Shown here: positions 1 through 10,988 of the stretch, in pieces
How the letters are laid out: each line of letters begins with the position of its first letter
How positions within the stretch are numbered: the stretch's first letter is position 1
Translations under genes and position numbers: made by a program
Assembly: GCF_003255815.1 (NCBI RefSeq)
Contig: NC_037674.1
Coordinates: 22,804,286-22,868,285, forward strand
Direction: 5' to 3'
DNA length: 64,000 nucleotides
From: Theropithecus gelada
Taxonomy: Eukaryota; Chordata; Mammalia; Primates; Cercopithecidae
Notes under the pieces: model-generated
Database searches by the model: none
What the model saw: the letters and a program-made list of their open reading frames with translations, nothing else
What the model was told of the DNA's origin: nothing

Positions 1-122
1 GCTGAGGCAGGAGAATGGCGTGAACCCGGGAGGCGGAGCTTGCAGTGAGCTGAGATCCGGCCATTGCACTCCAGCCTGGGCAGCAAAGCGAGACTCCGTC
101 TCAAAAAAAAAAAAAAAAAAAA
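1..122 (+). mobile_element. AluY, 3' end only (cut by window start)
   Basis: The right-monomer end of an Alu in sense orientation, finishing in a run of 20 A. The text 'gagatccggcc' replaces the usual human 'gagatcgcgcc' and is what I recall for Old World monkey AluYR-type elements. Low divergence suggests a young copy. The 5' end and left target duplication lie outside the window. Confidence 0.93.
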
Positions 123-855
123 GAATATATTTTCATTTTCTCACAGATTTATAGGAGGTATAATTTACAAAAATTGTATGCATTCAAGGTATGCAAAATG
201 ATGATTTGATGTACATATATATTGTGAAATAATTATAATCAAGCTAATTAAGATGTTCATCACCTCACATAGTTACCGCTTTTTTCTGTGTGTGGTAAGC
301 ACACTTCAGATCTACTCTATGTGCAAATGACAAGGATGCAATACATTATTATTAACTGTAGTTTCCATGTTGTATATTGGATTTTTAGAACTTAGTTCAT
401 TTTATAACTGAAATTTTGTACCCTTTGACAAAAATCCCTCCATTACGCCCACCCGCTAACCTCTAGCACCCACTTTTCTACTCTGTTTCTATGGGTTAGA
501 CTTATTTAGTTTCTACCTATATGTGAGACCATGCAGTATTTGTCTTTCTGTGTTTGGCTGCTTTCATTTAGCATAGTGTCCTCAAAGTTCATTCATGTTG
601 ACATAAATGGCAAATTTTCCTTTTGTTCAGGGCTGAATAATGTATTCCATTGTAAATATTTATCATATTTTCTTTAATCATCTGCTGATGAACACTTATG
701 TTGTTTTCATATCTTGACTATTGTGAATAATGCTACAATAATATGGAGGTGCACTTATCTCTTTAGTGTATCATTAATAATTTCATTTCCTTTGGATATA
801 TACCCATAAGTGGAATTGCTAGACTGTATGGCAGTTCTACTTTTAGGTGTTTTTT
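123..855 (-). mobile_element. L1 3' part, antisense (first segment)
   Basis: Matches the reverse complement of the end of L1 ORF2 and the 3' UTR. Recognisable words include 'tttggatatatacccataag' near 792 and 'tagcatagtgtcctc' near 572. The element is broken by two Alu insertions and resumes at 1509. It is an old, non-functional copy. Subfamily (L1M or older L1P type) is not resolved. Confidence 0.85.
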
Positions 856-1168
856 GGCCGGGCGCAGTGGCTCACGCCTGTAATCTCAGCACTTTGGGAG
901 GCCGAGGCGGGAGGATCACCTGAGGTCGGGAGTTTGAGACCAGCCTGACCAACATGGAGAAACCCCATCTCTACTAAAAATACAAAATTAGCCAGGCATG
1001 ATGGCGCATGCCTGTAATCCCAGCTACTCAGGAGGCTGAGGTGGAAGAATCGCTTAAACCCGGGAGTTGGAGGTTGCGGTGAGCCCAGATTACGCCATTG
1101 CACACCAGCCTGCACAATAAGAGCGAAACTCTGTCTCAAAGAAAAACCAAAAAAACAAAAAAACACAT
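856..1168 (+). mobile_element. AluS (Sp-like), full length
   Basis: Starts 'ggccgggcgcagtggctca' and ends in a mixed A/C tail. 'cctgaggtcgggagtttgag' and 'catggagaaacc' resemble AluSp. It is flanked by a 13-bp target duplication, 'acttttaggtgtt' at 839-851 and 'acttctaggtgtt' at 1169-1181 (one mismatch). It inserted into the L1. The long open frame on its minus strand is a normal antisense-Alu artefact. Confidence 0.95.
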
Positions 1169-1183
1169 ACTTCTAGGTGTTCG

Positions 1184-1508
1184 TTTTTTATTTATTTATT
1201 TATTTTGGAAATAGAATCTTGCTGTCTTCTAGGCTCTCCAGCTTAGAGGAGCGATCTCAGCTCACTGCAACCTCCACCTTCCAGGATCAAGTGATTCTCC
1301 TGCCTCAGCCTCCCCAGTAGCTGGGATTATAGGAGTTTGACACTACGCCCAGCTAATTTTTCTTTTCCTTTTTTTTTTTTTTTTTTTAAGTAGAAGCGGG
1401 GTTTCACCATGTTGGCCAGGCTGATCTCAAACTCCTGACCTCAAATGATCTACCCATCTTGGCCTGCCAAAGTGCTGGGATTACAGGCATGAGTTAATGC
1501 ACGCAGCC
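1184..1508 (-). mobile_element. Alu, older, reversed
   Basis: Reverse-complement Alu starting from a T-rich tail with TTTA repeats and ending '...gcacgcagcc'. Many substitutions suggest an older copy. The middle A-rich linker has grown to a long T run near 1371-1387. The L1 sequence resumes directly after it ('tatttttagttttttt'). Confidence 0.9.
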
Positions 1509-1606
1509 TATTTTTAGTTTTTTTGAGGTACCTTGACACCTTTTTCATAATGGTTGTACCAATTTACAATTCCACCAACAACATACAAGCATTCCCTTTT
1601 CTTCAC
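1509..1606 (-). mobile_element. L1 3' part, antisense (second segment)
   Basis: Continues the L1 interrupted at 855: 'ataatggttgtaccaattta' and 'attccaccaacaacatacaa' are the reversed L1 ORF2 end seen in many primate copies. L1 identity fades after about 1606. Confidence 0.8.
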
Positions 1607-2324
1607 AAGGATAATAATTTTTATTCTTGTTTTAGAAATGAGAACCTGAAGACCTGGAGAACTGTGACTTACCCATATCAATGTAAAAGGCTTGTGCCCT
1701 CCCTGCTGCAAGGCTGGGATCATTTCAGAAGTGGTACGCCAAGTTTCCAAGCATTTATTATAATTTATGTTTCATGGACCAGTTATCATTCCCCACCCTG
1801 GAAATCACTATGGATTGACACACTCTGGGTCTGGTTGGGGCCAAGGAAATTAAAGTAATTATGATGTAAACATGTTGGTATTTATGCTAATGCTTGCTAG
1901 AAGATGCAATGTAGAGAAGGTAGATTGACATAAGGCCATGTAGCCTGTGTATTCTCATTAAATGTTTAAAGGCTGAATATGCAAGAATGCTGGCAAATTT
2001 CTGGAAACTAACTACTGGAAAATGTTAGCTAAATGGTAGATTTAGAAGTAGAGGAAGGGATGAAAAAAAGCTGTTGAATTAGGGATAACTTTGCAAGCGT
2101 TGACTTAGGTGCTTGCGAAATGGAAGTGGAGCTGTTTTCTCTCTTTTTTACACATCATGGCATTTTGCTGGGGATTAACTCATTGTCTCTTTTCTTTCCT
2201 TGCCAGGATGCTAAAAGAACATTGATATAGTTCTTTATCACTGTCGTAACTGTTTCTGTAAGACCTACACCGGCAGCATCGGTGCCATTTAGTAAATGTG
2301 CCGGCTCCAGTAGGAAGCAGAAAA
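1607..2324. other. Unassigned stretch, no gene seen
   Basis: No gene or clear repeat apart from a short MIR-like core at 1622-1690. Open frames here are under 120 codons and overlap on both strands without a recognisable domain. Confidence 0.6.
1622..1690 (-). repeat. Possible MIR core
   Basis: 'ttttagaaatgagaacctga' followed by 'gtgacttacccatatca' resembles the reversed MIR core (fragment order: an A-rich 'agatgaggaaactgag' word, then 'gtgacttgcccaaggtca'). Short and diverged, so tentative. Confidence 0.35.
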
Positions 2325-2530
2325 AAGACCAGTTTGAACTCCTTAGCCTACTAGTGATGTGATCTGGAAAAATTGTCTTTAATTTTATGGTCTTAGTGTT
2401 TTCCCTCATCTGTAGTATAAAAATAATATTATAATAATATTATAATACCGACAGAATTGTTTTGAGACAGTTAATGTCACAGTGCTTGGTGAAGCATAGG
2501 CCAGTACATATGTTATGTAAATAATGGTCT
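2325..2530 (+). repeat. MIR SINE
   Basis: Follows MIR order: 'ctactagtgatgtgatctgg', then 'ttttccctcatctgtagtat', then 'ttgttttgagacagttaatg', then 'cagtgcttggtgaagcat'. Typical ancient tRNA-derived SINE divergence. No TSD is visible. Confidence 0.75.
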
Positions 2531-2641
2531 TATGCCACTGATTGTCACTTATTGCGCTAGACTTGACTGCCTTCTTGTTAGAAATACAGTACAATCAAGA
2601 AAATTAGCAACTTCAACCTTGTTTCTAATTTAAATATATGT

Positions 2642-2646
<5 letters not shown>

Positions 2647-2672
<26 letters not shown>
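2647..2672. repeat. (TG)13 microsatellite
   Basis: A perfect TG dinucleotide run of 13 units. Confidence 0.98.
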
Positions 2673-2673
<1 letters not shown>

Positions 2674-4041
2674 TCATACCTATGTTTCTTCATCATTGAA
2701 AATGCAATTATAGCTGAAACTGATTTCTATTATTGGTGTTTTCTCATGATAACAGAATTTATCCTGAATTAATAGCATTAGTAGAAGTGGAGACTGTTTC
2801 AACCACTGCAATGGAACAGTAGCAAAATGGTGTGGAGACAAGTGTCTGACCACTAGCTCAGCAGGGAAACAGGCAATGAGGAGCAAGAATTGTCCGACTC
2901 ATGGACTCAGTGTAAATGGGTGAAAGCGCGATTCTGAGAAGGGACACAAGTCACCAAGGGCCATGGTCAGCCAAAATGCTAACCTCGGAAGAGGCAGCTG
3001 TAGATATGAAGTGAGCTGTGTTATGTGGAGCAAGTTCACAGCAAAGGGGGAGTTATCAAGAGTAGCTGACCCAATACCTTCTGAAAGATCACCCACTTAT
3101 TGAAACCCTTTGTTTTACATGTTTTGCTGTTGACAGGCTGTGCAATTATTAAAGCGGCACTTTTCCTTACTTATCTTCTACAGAAAAGATTAAGAAAGCA
3201 CAGATTGAATTGCCAATATCCAGTATCCAAGTTTGAATAGCACAGATAAAATTGCCCACAACTGTTAGACACTCGGGCTAAAGGGAGTAGCCCTTCCCCT
3301 GGGCTGCATTTGCTTACCCTCATCAACACACTCGGAAGCCATTCAGAATGATTTCCAAGACCAATTCTTCCTATTCCACCCTGTCTAGACTTTCTTGGAA
3401 TGTTTTATGTAGAAAAGTCCTGGATTTTCCTTTTTATTGACCCCTGAACTCTTGAGGTCTCTGGGTACGGAAAGTCTGTCACTGCCAAATTTCCTGTCGG
3501 CATAATTTCTTACCTGTTTTAAGTAAATAACCCATCTTTTCTGAACCCAGTGGCATAGTGAGTAGAGGGAGCTATCTGCTCAGAGGAAGGAGTATTTTAT
3601 CACTGACATGATTGAGAATTATCAGTGCAGGGTGGTGATAAAAAGCAGGTCAACTTTTAGTTGAACTTTATTATGATTTTAAAATTCATTACAGGCAGTG
3701 CACCCCCTTATTGCCTGAACCTGGGGCGGATTTCCTGCCTTAGAATGCCTGAGGGCAATTGCTTTAAGGTGTTTGCATGTGTGTGTGTATGTGTATGTGT
3801 TTAGTGGGGGGAGTACTTCAAAATTGTCTTTAGTTTTTTTAATTTTCCTTTTCTTTTTGAGGAATTTTAAAAAATCAGGACACTTCAGCCTATTCAGTTA
3901 TCTATGCAATAAGTATTCCCAGAGTACTGTTAGATTAACAATTCCAGATATTAGAATTACAGTAATAGGCAAGCCCTGTTCCATGCCCATCAGTAGCTCA
4001 GACATCTAAACAACCTCCAGATTCTCCAGAAATTGCTTATT
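2673..4041. other. Unassigned stretch, no gene seen
   Basis: No gene or certain repeat. A short imperfect TG-rich run lies at about 3772-3801. The part 3900-4012 faintly recalls a reversed L2 end but is too diverged to call. Confidence 0.55.
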
Positions 4042-4160
4042 TTTTCATTTATTGAAAAAGTATTTATCAAGTACCTATTATATGCCATGTACCTTGCTAG
4101 ATATTGGAGATAAAATTGGCAAAGAAATCCTTGACTCTGTCTTCATTTAGCTTCCAATCT
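4042..4160 (-). mobile_element. L2 3' end, antisense
   Basis: 'aagtacctattatatgccat' followed by 'cttgctagatattggagata' and 'cttgactctgtcttcattta' keeps the order of a reversed L2 3' end. An old LINE relic. Confidence 0.55.
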
Positions 4161-4364
4161 CCCAAGTATGCTTACCTCCCTTCTTCGTGAAAATTCTATT
4201 TCCCAAACTCAGTCACTTAATTACTACCTTTAAGATCTTTCGTATGTTAATAAATCAAAAGTGTTATTGTTTACTGAAGATTTGCTTTACTCCCGCTTAA
4301 GTTTAAAACCATTTTATAAGGAAATACTTTATTTCTATTCTCAGAAATATGTGCACATGATTAT

Positions 4365-4458
4365 AACCTCCATGAGACTTTGTATACTTCTCATGACTTG
4401 CTCCTCACAGTGTCCTGCTGATGGTAAATGGAAGACATAAATACAAATGAATGAAAAA
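4365..4458 (+). mobile_element. Possible L2 3' end
   Basis: 'cctccatgagactttgtata', 'cacagtgtcctgctgatggt' and a final 'aaatgaatgaaa' follow the sense L2 3' terminus. Short and diverged. Confidence 0.45.
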
Positions 4459-6334
4459 AACCCACCCTATTAATAAATTCTAGTTGAATCTTGTCTGCCA
4501 ATACCTAAATTAGTTAAAAGAGAGATTAGTACAGTTTCGAGACATACTTTAACCAAAATAAGACTTTTCCCATGAACGAATTGTAATTATTGGAAAGGAA
4601 ATAACTTGGTTATTGTGTGCCTTGGTGTTACCTTATTCCATGTCCTTGTTCCACCTAATGGTCTTGCTTACCTACAATAACCATGCCATATGTTTTGTCA
4701 GGCCGTGGTCAAAACTGTCGGCTTACTTATTAAGTTTTGTGTGGAGTAATCTTTTTGATTGAAGGCCTAGAATTGCTTATATCAACAGGAATTACGAACC
4801 TAATTCCAATTTATTTTCTCTTTTTTTACTTGTCTGTAGGTGACACATTTTCACTGCATTTGTAGCTATCTCAATATATTTTTGTTCCTTTTTTTTTCTG
4901 TTTACTATAGAATGCATAATCCTGGATCTCTTGTTCGCAAATTGACAGCGTGAAGCCCTCTGGAAGCCCAAGACTCCTGGTGGTAAGGCATGAACTTTTT
5001 TGCAGTTATATCTCTTCTGCATGGAATGATACTGCTGTTTGATTTAAGTTTGAACTTGAAAGATTCATTCCTTTAGGGAAATATTTAACCTAATCTTGAT
5101 TTTTGCCTCAAATTGGCGTTAGACGAGCTTGACTAAGTGGTCCGGTTGCGTTAGCTTTACAGATTGGATTCTTGATTTAATACAGCTCAAACTACTTATT
5201 ATTATTATCTAAACCCTCTTTGCCAATTTAGAAAGAATACAATAGGAGGGGAATAAAGATAAATAATAAAAGCACTGCCCAAGCACACCGTTTGAATCAT
5301 AACCCAGGTCAGTGAGTTGCATGCCATACACTGACAATCCTTTATGGGGTGTTTCCAAATTTTATACAATGTAAAGTGTGTTCTTTTCGTAACCAAATAT
5401 ATACACTGTAATGGCCTTGTCTGTTAAGCAGTCACACAGGAGGGCAAGTTGCATGGTGCCTATAGATGGAAATAGTCCAAATTATGACCAAGTGATGGGA
5501 GAAGCAGCAGCCAAGTGCCAGAGAGAGTCTGTGAGTGGACATGTGACTGCTGTTCCTCATGAATGTTGGTGGGAGCAGGGCCAGGGCAGTCAACAGTTCT
5601 ACACACACGGTGACATGCCATTGGGTGTCTGAGTGGACTTCATTGTGACTTTGCTTTTACAGACTCTCTGACACACTGATGCACTGTCCTAGTCATTGTG
5701 TCGAAATCATTTCTGACTCTTAGCGAAGTTTTCAGTCTGTTCATCTCCATAAATGTATCTTCCAGATTCTGGTATGTTTCAAACTCCTGCTTTCCCCCTG
5801 CAAAAAATGCAACTTTCTGATTCAGGATTCACCTTCTGTCATAAGTCATACTTTCTTAATTGTTACTTTTTGAAATCAAATTATGATATACACCTTACTT
5901 AAACATTCAACTCCTTCAGTAACTTTCTTGGTATTTTCAGCCTTTATGTCCTACACAATCTGTCGCAAAGACTGCTGCTCTGGCAGACATGAGCCTTTAT
6001 GATTTCTGTCTCCTGCGAGGGTCTGCACCTACTGAAAGGCTGATTCTCTGAAAGCGGCTGAATTACCATGAGATGGCAGTAGAGAGCAGCCTGGCAGATA
6101 GGCCCATATTGCTTGGTTTTTGAGCCAAACTAGGGGCTGGGCCTAGTGGGAGGAGCTAGACTACAAGGTAGGCTGCTTTTGATTTTTAGGTGTCTTCCTG
6201 GAAAGAGAGCAAGGCATGTCTATGAAAGAAAATCCCAGTAGTAACGTCTGAGGTTAACAAATGTGTGGTAGGAGAATGGAAGACAATTCCTGAAATATGC
6301 CAACCTCCAGTGATCAGAGTTCTACCTGGCTGCG
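4459..6334. other. Unassigned stretch, no gene seen
   Basis: No repeat family or gene recognised. A 73-codon open frame at 5411-5632 has no domain and no supporting splice or codon signal that I can see. Confidence 0.55.
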
Positions 6335-6350
6335 CTCTCTCTCTCTCTCA

Positions 6351-6386
<36 letters not shown>

Positions 6387-6405
6387 TACACACACACACA
6401 CACAC
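6335..6405. repeat. Compound (CT)n(AC)n microsatellite
   Basis: A CT run with one CA interruption (about 6335-6367) passes directly into an AC run with one AT interruption (6368-6405). The next 70 bases are purine-rich (AG). The overlapping Ser/Leu and His/Thr reading frames are products of the repeat. Confidence 0.97.
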
Positions 6406-6954
6406 GAAAAACAGAAAGAGAGGGAAGGGGGAAAGGGGTGGAGGGAGAGAAAAGAGAACAGATAGAGGATACAAATATTTTCTCTTTCCTTGGAAAGCAA
6501 GGTTAAGTGAGATCAGCAGAAAGCAAGAAGGCAATTGTGACTGATAGGGAGCCACGCAGGACAGCTGAAGTTTGAGACCATATTACCTTGGCTTTGCCAT
6601 TTCCATTCTCAAAGGGGTCAAAGTGCTGCCGGATTAGACACTAGCGTGAGCTCTAAATCCTATACATTTTAATAGCTCCTCTTGTATAGAGAAATCAGAA
6701 CAAGTTAAAGATGGATGGCATTTTTAAAACAGCTGCCCAGAATGTGCCATGTCTTGCTTAAGTCACTTAGTGCACTATTGGCAGTATTCAAATTAGAACC
6801 AAGTCCACATGCCGTAATTATCAGTAGGCCATGCTTTCCAAATCACAGGAGCAGGAGCAATTTGATTTTCTCTCAAACAGAAAAGATATTAAAAGGGAAT
6901 CCAAAATGACTCTAGAACTCTGTTGGAGGAATGTGGATGCCTCCATGTAGTAGA
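6406..6954. other. Purine-rich flank, then unassigned
   Basis: 6406-6473 is an almost pure A/G stretch next to the microsatellite. The rest shows no recognisable gene or repeat. Confidence 0.55.
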
Positions 6955-7185
6955 AGGAACATGGGGCTTTGTGGCCCAAGAGAACTGGTATCAAATCTTG
7001 CCTCCCTATCTCTTATAATCCCTGTGGCATTAATCTTGTGGTTTGTATATCTTGGTTTCTTCTGAGCTTCAGAAGAAATCTTAACATATTAAAAATGTCA
7101 ATAAAAATACCAGTAACATTGATACAAGTAGTAGAATTGAGGATTAAATGAGATACATGTATATAAGGGAGAGATAGGTGAAGAC
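6955..7185 (+). repeat. Probable MIR SINE
   Basis: 'ggtatcaaatcttgcctcc', later 'tttcttctgagcttcagaag', and 'gaggattaaatgagatacat' at the 3' side keep MIR order. Diverged. Confidence 0.6.
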
Positions 7186-9174
7186 TGAATCCTAAAATTG
7201 TTCAATGTGAAAAATATTGATTTGATTTTTGGAACTGGGTTCTGCAGTCTAAGGTAGGAGATAGAATCACTTTTTTAAGGTTGAACATGCTTTTGTTCTG
7301 TCAAGGACTGCTTGCCTGGTTGCTTATAGTTATGCAGATATAGAGCAAACGACACCCATTTTTCTGGAGAAAGAGAGCTCCAATGTTTTGTGTAGTACCT
7401 GGCATTTGAAACTCTAACTGTAATAAGTTAGACAGCACTCTGCTCCCAAAAGAGTCATGGGAACTTCCTGGAAAAGAGACATTCAGACTCTACCTCTTCT
7501 CTAGGGCCAGTCTGAGGAAAAGAAGATGCTTTGCTAATCCTTTGGGCAGCCGTGAGACTGGGGACATAGATGAGAGGAGGAGGCAGATAGGCCTCCCTGG
7601 AAAGGAGTGGCAGCCTCACCCTCACTTCACAGTTGGCAGCACCCCACTGCACTCTGGGCCCTTCCCCTCAGCCACTGCAGAGGCGGCTTTGGTTCCAGTC
7701 CAAAACCGGGGCTAGAGAAGATTTAGGATTTGTGGAGCCAGTGGACCCTGGATAATACCAGGCCAAATCAGAGAGTCGGTACCACTTGAGAGAGGGTCTG
7801 TGGCTGGGTCAGGCGAGTTCCTGAGCCAAGAGACACCAAGGCCAACTTTGGAAGTGATCTACATCACCCATCAAATCCAGTAATTATGCTCAAGTCCCCT
7901 GGCTCACATTACACACTCTGAAAGAAAGAGTCACTAACTGGCTCCCCATCAAGTCCTCAGGAAGTCTATATGTAAAATATAGATTTGGTACCAGCATTTA
8001 GGCCTCTTCATAAAGTATCAACTTAAATTTTTCATGCATTAGAGAATTGAGGTTAATGCTCAAAAAGAAAGCTTCTCATAAAATAAAACTAATGAAATAT
8101 GGCTCTGAACAGATTTCAGAGACACGTCTTCCAGACTGCCTGGGGTCCCCTGGAAGGAAAAGGTTTGCTCTGATTATCAGCAAACTATGAAAAACCATGA
8201 CTACACTGCTCGAAACTCATCATTTTCTTTCTTTTTCTTTGACCCAGAAACTCCTTCTTTCCCCTTGGTCTCTTAAAACATCTATTAGTGACTATATTGT
8301 GACGGTGGCTTTGTAATCTCGCAATTCTGGCTCTTACATGGGGCAAGAAAAAAAAATTGTTGGCAAGCTCATCGAGTTCTGGAAAGGCTGTGCCTTTCCC
8401 AGCTGGCCAGGGGAGCCGGAAGCCTGGGAAGGCTGTCCACAGGCTTTCTGGCAAGGGTAAAGGAAGAAAAAAGGAGGAGGAGGCTTAATTCCTAGCTGGC
8501 TGGACCTTGGAAGGTGGCCTCTTTTCCCTTTGGCTCATGAAGCAGCATAGAAGGCCAAGAATTCTAACTGAGTTCCTGTCAGCTTGTCGCCTTGCTTTTG
8601 GACTCATGGAGTGAACTGAGTTGAGAAGAAGCTGAGAGCTGCCTGAGGCAGACTTACCACTGAGCCATGAGGAAGACAGACCCTCCCTGTCACCATTGGG
8701 GTCAGAATATCTTAGCCAGAAGCCTCTCTCCTTTCAATTTAGAGAAGTAGATTGAGGAGTAAATGGCCTAATTAATTGTAGAATGTTTACTCAATATTTG
8801 GGTTTTTTTTTCTATTACCCCATGAAATTACCATAAACAAAAACTACACCTTTATTTCTAGGCAACGAAAACCTTATTGTACAAAGGGTACATGGCATTA
8901 AGTCTTAAACTTACAAGTATGTCTTTTGCAGCAAATGTTATATGACTTTAAAAATCATCTTAAAATATGATTCTTCTCAAAGTGTCTTGCGTGACCTCAA
9001 TGAAATACTCACATGTGCAGCATCCCTCTAGTAGATGCTGACTTATTAAAGCCATTTAACACCTATGCAAGTTGCTACATGCAAAGAGGCACTAAGTCTT
9101 CATTGTATTTGCTTCTTCAGTGCTTAATATTGAGGCAAAAACAGTGATGCTCAGCAAATGGTCACTTTGTCGTT
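7186..9174. other. Unassigned stretch, no gene seen
   Basis: Mostly unique-looking sequence. 7440-7860 and 8380-8720 are more GC-rich than their surroundings but contain no CpG island and no convincing exon. No repeat recognised. Confidence 0.5.
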
Positions 9175-9560
9175 TTCCCTGTGTTCCTTGGCCCTTTTGC
9201 AATCAGACAGGACGCTGTGACCAATTCTAGACAATGACATGTGATTGGAGGTAACACGAATGTCACTTGCAGACTGAGAAAAATGAAAGCCCTCATGCAA
9301 TGCTTCATGATTCTATGGTATGATGTTGCGGCATGATTTCATGGCAATCTAGCAGGCGTGTGTTCTGAATGGTATAGCTGCAGGTTGACAGTCTCCTTCA
9401 ACTTGGATCCTTGAGTGATTGTGTGGAGCAGAGTCCCTGCCAACACCTCATTGGCTATAAAATTTGAGCAAGAAATAAGCCTTTGTGACATTAAGTCACT
9501 GAGATTTAGGAGTCAATTTGTGGTTTGCATAATGGAGCCTAACCTGACAAGTGCCAAGCA
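9175..9560 (+). repeat. Mammalian dispersed repeat, family not named
   Basis: The text 'gtgtggagcagagtccctgc', 'gagcaagaaataagcctttg' and 'ttaagtcactgagatttagg' is the 3' end of a widespread mammalian repeat that I recognise by wording (LTR or L1M type) but cannot name safely. Confidence 0.5.
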
Positions 9561-9649
9561 ATTAGTGTGCATTCAATTAATTTTTGGTGAAAAAAGAAAG
9601 AGCTCTCATTTACCTAAATAAAAGCCTAAATCATAATCTTAATCATACC

Positions 9650-9815
9650 AATATATTTGAGCCCTGTTTGTGTACCAGGTATTGTGCTAAGTCATTTACA
9701 TTTATAATTTTATTTATGTTGCATAAATATCTATAAAGTGTCATTCCCATTTTTCAGTTAGGAAAATAAGGCCTAGAGTAGCTAACTCTTGTCACAGAAT
9801 GTCTTGAAGGTTCTA
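9650..9815 (-). repeat. MIR SINE, antisense
   Basis: 'gtaccaggtattgtgctaag', 'catttacatttataatttta', 'attcccatttttcagttagg' and 'aaataaggcctagagtagct' follow a reversed MIR (MIRb/MIR3 type). Confidence 0.75.
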
Positions 9816-10439
9816 TTCAAACTCAAGAATTCTGACCGTAGAATCCTTTGCAGCATAGCTGATTTTCATTTTTCTGTATCATTTATCACTTCCTTTGTTG
9901 GCAGATTATACGTTTGTGTAGGCAACCTGAATACTAGCTGGAAAGCCCCCATACACTCAATCCTTATTCCTAAATTCAACAAGTCTTCATGTTTTAAATC
10001 ATTGTAAGAGAGCTTGCAGTTCCTGATAAGGTCAGAGTTGCATGGCAGAGTCCAGTAGAGGAATAGAAGCTGAAAGAGAGGAAAGTTGCCAGCATCCCAG
10101 TTCACAGTAAGTCAGCTCTTATTAGATAACTTAATTATTTTGTTTGAAATTTGGTCTGAAAGCATGATATTAAATCAGTTTTGTCTACAAATTTAAAAAA
10201 TAATTACTTTTTCCAAAGTTTGGATGATATATTGGACTGGATTACCCTTGCTTCAATTTCTGCCCTTTCTGACAGTCTATTAATGCCTGTATATTCTTTT
10301 ATTTATTGCTTATTTATTAAACAGCCCTGGCTAAAGACTCAGAAAGAATACATGAGCACTTGCCTTGAGTCGTCTATGACAGTGCTGCTGAATGGAGGGC
10401 CTGTAGTGGGGAGTTGGGGCAAAGTGTGGTGAAAACAAA
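9816..10439. other. Unassigned stretch, no gene seen
   Basis: No recognised gene or repeat. Short open frames on both strands overlap and lack domains. Confidence 0.5.
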
Positions 10440-10760
10440 GAGAATTGTTGGGGAAACCTGTGCCATAGGGGAGGGACATTTATCATGGATCCTGAAGGAG
10501 ACAGGAACATATGCCAGGCAGAGGAAGTAGGTAGGGCATTCTCAGCACAGGCAGGTAGACAGGAAAGAACTCTATGTTTGAGGTGCTGGCACTTCGTTTA
10601 TTCATTTAACTTTACTGAGGATGCTGGGAATTAGTTGAAACATAGATTTCATGGAAAGATGGGTAGAGAAATGAACTGCAAAAGTTATTTGGGATCAGGT
10701 TGGCAAGGGATATGTTTATCTTGCTAATTTAAAGACTTCATTTAAGAATCCTAAGTGAAC
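10440..10760 (-). mobile_element. Possible L2 fragment, antisense
   Basis: 'atgccaggcagaggaagtag' and 'aagacttcatttaagaatcc' fit a reversed L2 3' half, in which a 'ccaggcagagggaacagcaa' type word is typical. Diverged. Confidence 0.45.
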
Positions 10761-10893
10761 TTTATAATCTTAAAATATAAGCTTTTATTTGATAAAAGGA
10801 GATGGACCTAATTATTGTACTCATTTTGTGTGGGTGAAGCATCTGAAAATTTCATATACGTTATTTCCAGGTTTCATTAAACAGAAACCAGTG

Positions 10894-10988
10894 GTGGAGC
10901 TCAGAAACAGCTTAGAATTATGTACTATTTCTTCCACTAATAGTGGAGCTTAGAAAAGGTTTAAAATTATGTAGTATTTCTTCCACTT
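10894..10988. repeat. 49-bp tandem duplication, two copies
   Basis: Copy 1 at 10894-10942 and copy 2 at 10943-10988 both run from 'gtggagct' to 'tatttcttccact'. About six differences over 45 aligned bases, so the duplication is not recent. Confidence 0.9.

Noticed and set aside
843..1166. 107-codon minus-strand frame
   Set aside because: It is the usual antisense-Alu reading frame (VQAGVQWRN-type peptide). Similar frames occur at 15272, 24632 and 61499.
6265..6555. Ser/Leu- and His/Thr-rich frames
   Set aside because: Direct translation of the (CT)n(AC)n microsatellite.
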